Source: Halolamina litorea (GTDB lineage Archaea > Halobacteriota > Halobacteria > Halobacteriales > Haloferacaceae). Taken from it: a stretch of DNA of 64,000 nucleotides. How positions within the stretch are numbered: position 1 is the stretch's first letter; every line of letters starts with the position of its first letter. Location: assembly GCF_026616205.1 (NCBI RefSeq), contig NZ_JANHGR010000001.1, positions 62,001-126,000 of the forward strand, in the 5' to 3' direction. A model generated the notes under the pieces. That model worked only from the letters and a program-made list of their open reading frames with translations. It had not been told where the DNA came from and searched no databases. Positions 59,982 to 64,000 of the stretch are shown in pieces. A program made the position numbers and the translations under genes.

Positions 59982-61420
59982 TGAAAGAGTACCAAACCAT
60001 CACCGAGATTTCGGGCCCGCTCGTCTTCGCGGAGGTCGACGAGTCCATCGGGTACGACGAGATGGTGGAGATCGAGACCGCCAACGGGGACACGCTCCGT
60101 GGCCAGGTCCTCGAGTCCGCCGACGACATCGTCGCTATCCAGGTGTTCGAGGGCACCAGCGGTATCGACCGCAACGCGTCCGTGCGCTTCACGGGCGAGA
60201 CGCTGAAGATGCCCGTCACCGAGGACCTCCTCGGGCGGGTGCTCGACGGCTCGGGCTCGCCGATCGACGGCGGCCCCGACATCGTCCCGGACGAGCGCCA
60301 CGACATCGTCGGCGAGGCGATCAACCCCGTCTCGCGTGAGTACCCCGAGGAGTTCATCCAGACGGGCGTCTCGGCGATCGACGGCATGAACACGCTGGTT
60401 CGCGGCCAGAAGCTGCCGATCTTCTCGGCTTCGGGGCTCCCCCACAGCGACCTCGCGCTCCAGATCGCCCGACAGGCGACGGTGCCCGAGGAGGACGAGC
60501 AGAGCGACGACGGCGAGGGATCGGAGTTCGCCGTGGTCTTCGGCGCGATGGGGATCACCCAGGAGGAGGCAAACGAGTTCATGGACGACTTCGAGCGCAC
60601 CGGCGCGCTGGAGCGCTCCGTCGTCTTCATGAACCTCGCCGACGACCCGGCGGTCGAGCGGACGGTCACGCCGCGGATGGCGCTGACCACCGCTGAGTAT
60701 CTCGCCTTCGAGAAGGGCTACCACGTCCTGACGATCCTGACGGACATGACCAACTACTGCGAGGCGCTCCGAGAGATCGGCGCCGCGCGTGAGGAGGTCC
60801 CCGGCCGGCGTGGCTACCCCGGCTACATGTACACCGACCTGGCCCAGCTCTACGAGCGGGCCGGCCGTATCGACGGCCGCGAGGGCTCGGTGACGCAGAT
60901 CCCGATCCTCACCATGCCCGGCGAGGACGACACCCACCCGATCCCGGACCTGACCGGCTACATCACCGAGGGGCAGATCGTGATGGACCGGAACCTCGAC
61001 AGCAAGGGGATGGAACCGCCCGTCAACGTCCTGCCCAGCCTCTCCCGGCTGATGGACGACGGGATCGGCGAGGGCCTGACCCGTGGCGACCACGGGGACG
61101 TGAAGGACCAGCTGTTCGCGGCGTACGCGGAGGGTGAGGACCTGCGCGACCTCGTGAACATCGTCGGCCGCGAGGCACTGTCCGAGACCGACAACAAGTA
61201 CCTCGACTTCGCCGACCGCTTCGAGACGGAGTTCGTCGATCAGGGCTACCGCACCAACCGAGAGATCGACGAGACGCTCGACATCGGCTGGGAACTCCTC
61301 TCGATCCTCCCGAAGACGGAACTCAACCGTATCGGCGAGGACCTCATCGAGGAGTACTACGTCGAGGACGCCGGCGTCGACGCCGACGACGGCTCCGAGG
61401 AAGCGCCCGCGGACGACTAA
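59981..61420 (+). CDS. atpB: A-type ATP synthase non-catalytic subunit B
   Basis: The 479-residue product lacks a P-loop ([21 protein letters not shown] is in its place) as usual for subunit B, and has [33 protein letters not shown] (Arg finger region nearby). The C-terminus is acidic. No atpD gene follows within this window: the next gene is the thermosome. Confidence 0.96.
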   Translation: MKEYQTITEISGPLVFAEVDESIGYDEMVEIETANGDTLRGQVLESADDIVAIQVFEGTSGIDRNASVRFTGETLKMPVTEDLLGRVLDGSGSPIDGGPDIVPDERHDIVGEAINPVSREYPEEFIQTGVSAIDGMNTLVRGQKLPIFSASGLPHSDLALQIARQATVPEEDEQSDDGEGSEFAVVFGAMGITQEEANEFMDDFERTGALERSVVFMNLADDPAVERTVTPRMALTTAEYLAFEKGYHVLTILTDMTNYCEALREIGAAREEVPGRRGYPGYMYTDLAQLYERAGRIDGREGSVTQIPILTMPGEDDTHPIPDLTGYITEGQIVMDRNLDSKGMEPPVNVLPSLSRLMDDGIGEGLTRGDHGDVKDQLFAAYAEGEDLRDLVNIVGREALSETDNKYLDFADRFETEFVDQGYRTNREIDETLDIGWELLSILPKTELNRIGEDLIEEYYVEDAGVDADDGSEEAPADD

Positions 61421-61440
61421 GCCAGATCACGGCTTGGATC

Positions 61441-61464
61441 GAGAGTGACTCCGGCGTCGCTCTC
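61441..61464 (+). terminator. Possible terminator of the ATP synthase operon
   Basis: GAGAGTGAC-TCCGGC-GTCGCTCTC forms a 9-base stem (one G-U pair) 20 bases after the atpB stop; a T-rich stretch follows further down (CCCCGTTTTTC at about 61509-61519). Confidence 0.4.
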
Positions 61465-61588
61465 CGGGCCTCTGTTGGCGTGACCGTGTGATGCCATCCG
61501 CCGTTTTCCCCGTTTTTCACTACGCCGCCAGCCCGTGCTCGCGCGCGTACGTGAGACGTTCTCCGCTCTCGGCGACGACCACCCTGAA

Positions 61589-61598
61589 ACGGGTATTT
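61589..61598 (+). promoter_or_regulatory. Upstream TATA-like box without an assigned gene
   Basis: GTATTTATAC in the gap before the thermosome gene. It is about 80 bases upstream of the main TATA and could drive a longer transcript or a small RNA. Confidence 0.35.
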
Positions 61599-61642
61599 AT
61601 ACTCTCGCTTGATACACGTTAGCAAACCCTCCTAGCGCCCCT

Positions 61643-61668
61643 GTGTGGCCTTTTCACACGGTGTGGCC
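61643..61668 (+). promoter_or_regulatory. Direct repeat upstream of the thermosome TATA box
   Basis: GTGTGGCC occurs at 61643-61650 and 61661-61668 (18-base period) with CACAC between them that is complementary to both; it sits right before the BRE/TATA region and could be an operator for heat-shock control. Confidence 0.4.
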
Positions 61669-61674
61669 AAAGGA

Positions 61675-61683
61675 TTTATATAG
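61675..61683 (+). promoter_or_regulatory. TATA box of the thermosome gene
   Basis: TTTATATAG, a near-ideal box preceded by CCAAAGGA (BRE-like), ends 26 bases before ATG 61709. Confidence 0.75.
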
Positions 61684-61708
61684 AACCACGGACAATCCAT
61701 CGGTGAAC

Positions 61709-63391
61709 ATGAGTCAGCGACAGCGCATGGGCAATCAGCCCATGATCGTACTCTCCGAGGACAGCCAGCGAACCTCCGGGAAGGACGCCCAGGAGATGAA
61801 CATCACGGCCGGGAAGGCCGTCGCCGAGTCGGTCCGAACCACGCTCGGGCCCAAAGGCATGGACAAGATGCTCGTCGACTCCTCGGGCGGCGTCGTCGTC
61901 ACGAACGACGGCGTGACCATCCTCAAGGAGATGGACATCGATCACCCCGCGGCCAACATGATCGTCGAAGTCTCCGAGACCCAGGAGGAGGAGGTCGGCG
62001 ACGGCACCACGACCGCCGTCGTCGTCGGTGGCGAACTCCTCGACCAGGCCGAGGAGCTCGTCGAGGCCGACGTGCACCCGACAACGATCGCACAGGGCTA
62101 CCGCGCGGCCGCCGAGAAGGCAAAGGAGATCCTCACCGAGGAGGCCATCGAGGTCACTGCCGACGACTACGACACCCTGACCAAGATCGCCGAGACGGCG
62201 ATGACCGGTAAGGGCGCCGAGACCGCCAAGGACACGCTCGCGGAACTGGTCGTCGACGCGCTGCTCGCCGTCCAAGACGAGTCGGGGATCGACGCCGACA
62301 ACGTCTCCATCGAGAAGGTCGTCGGTGGTTCCATCGAGAACTCCGAGCTGATCGAGGGCGTCATCGTCGACAAGGAGCGCGTCGACGAGAACATGCCCTA
62401 CGCGGTCGAGGACGCCGACGTCGCGCTGTTCGACGGCGCCATCGAGGTCAAGGAGACCGAGATCGACGCCGAGGTCAACGTCACCGACCCCGACCAGCTC
62501 CAGCAGTTCATGGAGCAAGAAGAGAAGCAGCTCCGCGAGATGGTCGACCAGCTCGTCGACGTGGGCGCCGACGTGGTGTTCGTCGGTGACGGCATCGACG
62601 ACATCGCCCAGCACTACCTCGCCCAGCAGGGCATCCTCGCGGTCCGCCGCGCGAAGAGTGACGACCTGAAGGCGCTGGCCCGATCCACCGGCGCGACCGT
62701 CGTCTCCTCGCTCGACGACATCGAGGCCGACGACCTCGGCTTCGCCGGCTCCGTCGCCCAGAAGGACATCGGCGGCGACGAGCGCATCTTCGTCGAGGAC
62801 GTCGAGGAGGCCCGCTCGGTCACGCTCGTCCTCCGGGGCGGCACCGACCACGTGGTCGACGAACTTGAGCGCGCCATCGACGACTCCATCGGCGTCGTTC
62901 GAACGACGCTGCTCGACGGGCAGGTGCTGCCCGGCGGCGGCGCTCCCGAGACCGAACTCGCACTCCAGCTCCGCGCGTTCGCCGACTCCGTCGGGGGCCG
63001 CGAACAGCTGGCCGTCGAGGCGTTCGCCGACGCGCTGGAGGTCATCCCGCGCACCCTCGCCGAGAACGCCGGGCTCGACCCGATCGACTCGCTGGTCGAC
63101 CTGCGCGCCACCCACGACGGCGGCGCGTTCACCTCCGGCCTCGACGCCTACACGGGCGACATCATCGACATGGAGGAGGAGGGCGTCGTCGAGCCCCTCC
63201 GAGTGAAGACGCAGGCAATCGAGTCCGCCACCGAGGCGGCGACGATGATCCTCCGCATCGACGACGTCATCGCCGCCGGCGACCTCGCGGGCGGTCAGGT
63301 CGGCGACGACGACGGCGGGGACGAGATGCCGCCGGGCGGCGGCGGCATGGGCGGCATGGGCGGCATGGGTGGCATGGGCGGCGCGATGTAA
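61709..63391 (+). CDS. ths: Thermosome (group II chaperonin) subunit
   Basis: The 560-residue product has the chaperonin ATP motifs [23 protein letters not shown] and [15 protein letters not shown], the equatorial C-terminal LPGGGAPE and a Gly/Met-rich tail of GGMGGM repeats. It folds proteins in an ATP-driven double ring and is heat-shock induced in halophiles. ATG 61709 is given by the promoter and the N-terminus [20 protein letters not shown]. Paralogues may lie elsewhere. Confidence 0.97.
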   Translation: MSQRQRMGNQPMIVLSEDSQRTSGKDAQEMNITAGKAVAESVRTTLGPKGMDKMLVDSSGGVVVTNDGVTILKEMDIDHPAANMIVEVSETQEEEVGDGTTTAVVVGGELLDQAEELVEADVHPTTIAQGYRAAAEKAKEILTEEAIEVTADDYDTLTKIAETAMTGKGAETAKDTLAELVVDALLAVQDESGIDADNVSIEKVVGGSIENSELIEGVIVDKERVDENMPYAVEDADVALFDGAIEVKETEIDAEVNVTDPDQLQQFMEQEEKQLREMVDQLVDVGADVVFVGDGIDDIAQHYLAQQGILAVRRAKSDDLKALARSTGATVVSSLDDIEADDLGFAGSVAQKDIGGDERIFVEDVEEARSVTLVLRGGTDHVVDELERAIDDSIGVVRTTLLDGQVLPGGGAPETELALQLRAFADSVGGREQLAVEAFADALEVIPRTLAENAGLDPIDSLVDLRATHDGGAFTSGLDAYTGDIIDMEEEGVVEPLRVKTQAIESATEAATMILRIDDVIAAGDLAGGQVGDDDGGDEMPPGGGGMGGMGGMGGMGGAM

Positions 63392-63512
63392 GCTCGGCCG
63401 GCGACTCACACTACCCCGTCCCACGCATCGACCGCCGACCGGGACACGGAACACCCCCGTTCGGCGTCTGACAACTCTCCACACGTTTTCGACGGCGTCG
63501 CTGATTCCTCCG

Positions 63513-63660
63513 GTATTTATTAGTGAGTCCCACGCGGGGATTCACACACCCGACTGGTCCGTCGGGTTGTCAGAGGCAGGCCGGCGGGACGTACTGCTCC
63601 CGCTATCGTTTGATCCTGGTGTGGTGCCCTCTCTGAGCACGGGGGCGCTCCCAGTTTCTC
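63513..63660 (+). ncRNA. Candidate small RNA or leader without a reading frame
   Basis: GGTATTTATTAG at 63513-63524 looks like a good promoter core. No convincing coding frame follows on this strand. The next 130 bases hold possible stems: CCCGAC-TGGTCC-GTCGGG near 63548-63565 and GCGGGA...TCCCGC near 63584-63603. It lies in the 273-base gap between the thermosome gene and the convergent creatininase gene. A chance promoter-like site is also possible. Confidence 0.25.
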
Positions 63661-63664
63661 GGGC

Positions 63665-64000
63665 CTACTCGCTGATTGCCACCAGCAGCGCCGCCAACTC
63701 GTCGACGAACCCTTCGAGCATCCGCTCGCCCTTCTCGGCGCTCACCCGGGAGACGTCGCCCATCGCCCCCGACTCCGACCACTCCTCCACGTCGAGCGTG
63801 ACGTTCAGCGGTCCCGGCCCCAGCAGGTCCGAGGGGGCCTGTTCGTACTCGGTCTCCCACTGGGTCGCCGCCATCAGTTCCTCGTCGACCAGTTCGGGGG
63901 TCAGATGCAACATCATGGAGGTCTCCAGTTCCCCGCCGTGGGCCATCCCGCCGAGGTCGCTCTCCCGGATCTCGTCCATGAAATAGGTCCCGAGTTCGAA
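63665..64000 (-). CDS. Creatininase family protein, C-terminal part
   Basis: The frame is open at the right edge and its C-terminal 111 residues are visible. GGMAHGGELETSMMLHL is the family stretch with the Glu (and nearby His) that bind the metal pair; the end is ELAALLVAISE. The N-terminal half with the other metal ligands is outside the window. Such amidohydrolases act on creatinine or pyrimidine/formamide intermediates (ArfB-like in riboflavin/F420 synthesis); which applies here is unknown. Confidence 0.8.
   Translation of the reverse strand, partial: FELGTYFMDEIRESDLGGMAHGGELETSMMLHLTPELVDEELMAATQWETEYEQAPSDLLGPGPLNVTLDVEEWSESGAMGDVSRVSAEKGERMLEGFVDELAALLVAISE

Noticed and set aside
63609-63619. 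TTTGATCCTGG resembling the 5' start of 16S rRNA
   Set aside because: Only about ten bases match and no rRNA sequence follows.
61421-63664. Hidden atpD gene after atpB
   Set aside because: The 288-base gap and the gap after the thermosome contain no coiled-coil frame like subunit D.
1-64000. CRISPR array, IS element, tRNA or rRNA
   Set aside because: No regular repeat-spacer series, transposase motif, terminal inverted repeats with target duplication, or tRNA TPsiC/anticodon pattern was seen by eye; a small tRNA could still be missed without a covariance search.

Overview
The window is chromosomal DNA of a haloarchaeon (class Halobacteria). The evidence is high GC, strongly acidic proteins, archaeal A-type ATP synthase genes, TBP, eIF1A, RFC, Cdc6/Orc1, a thermosome, a SAMP2-type ubiquitin-like protein, Tat and lipobox signals, and TATA/BRE promoters about 25-30 bases before many start codons, as expected for leaderless transcripts. 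I would not name a genus. Most genes look like stable housekeeping or conserved haloarchaeal genes; I see no IS element, provirus, CRISPR array, rRNA or tRNA.

Layout. 1-5.5 kb: the end of an MFS transporter, then a compact cluster with a divergent GT4 glycosyltransferase and a five-gene operon (CDP-alcohol phosphatidyltransferase, GTP cyclohydrolase III, zinc-free MDR dehydrogenase, PTPS-like enzyme with Glu in place of the catalytic Cys, methyltransferase). I consider this the best candidate for an undescribed pathway: a pyrimidine/pterin-derived compound that may be attached to a lipid or sugar. 5.5-20 kb: small membrane proteins, a Gfo/Idh/MocA-aldo/keto reductase fusion, Rio1, eIF1A, TyrRS, a LOV-type sensor kinase, MscS, a DUF460 protein, a REC-GAF-HisKA protein without an ATPase domain, and RNase Z. 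19-34 kb: a duplicated DUF4382 lipoprotein, RFC small subunit paralogues, archaetidylserine decarboxylase, tRNA G10 methyltransferase, TBP, MTA/SAH deaminase and SAH hydrolase, Hjc and primase large subunit.

34-53 kb: SAMP2, a redoxin-GNAT fusion, phosphohexomutase, a one-histone-fold protein, RpiA joined in frame to a VOC domain, Cdc6/Orc1 beside a set of strong palindromes, a radical SAM protein, a DUF373 protein, a prenyl synthase, a quinone-type methyltransferase, pilin and membrane-anchored regulator genes, and EtfBA. 53-64 kb: an A-type ATP synthase operon (HIKECFAB, without D in this window), a thermosome gene with a strong promoter, and the C-terminal part of a creatininase-family protein.

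The genes for information processing (RfcA, RfcC, PriL, Hjc, Cdc6, TBP, eIF1A, Rio1, TyrRS, RNase Z, Trm-G10) are scattered among metabolic and envelope genes. Many neighbours are in tight same-strand pairs (overlaps of 1-14 bases), suggesting translational coupling. Start sites were chosen by domain boundaries, TATA spacing and overlap with the preceding gene; functions are from protein motifs read by eye, without database searches.
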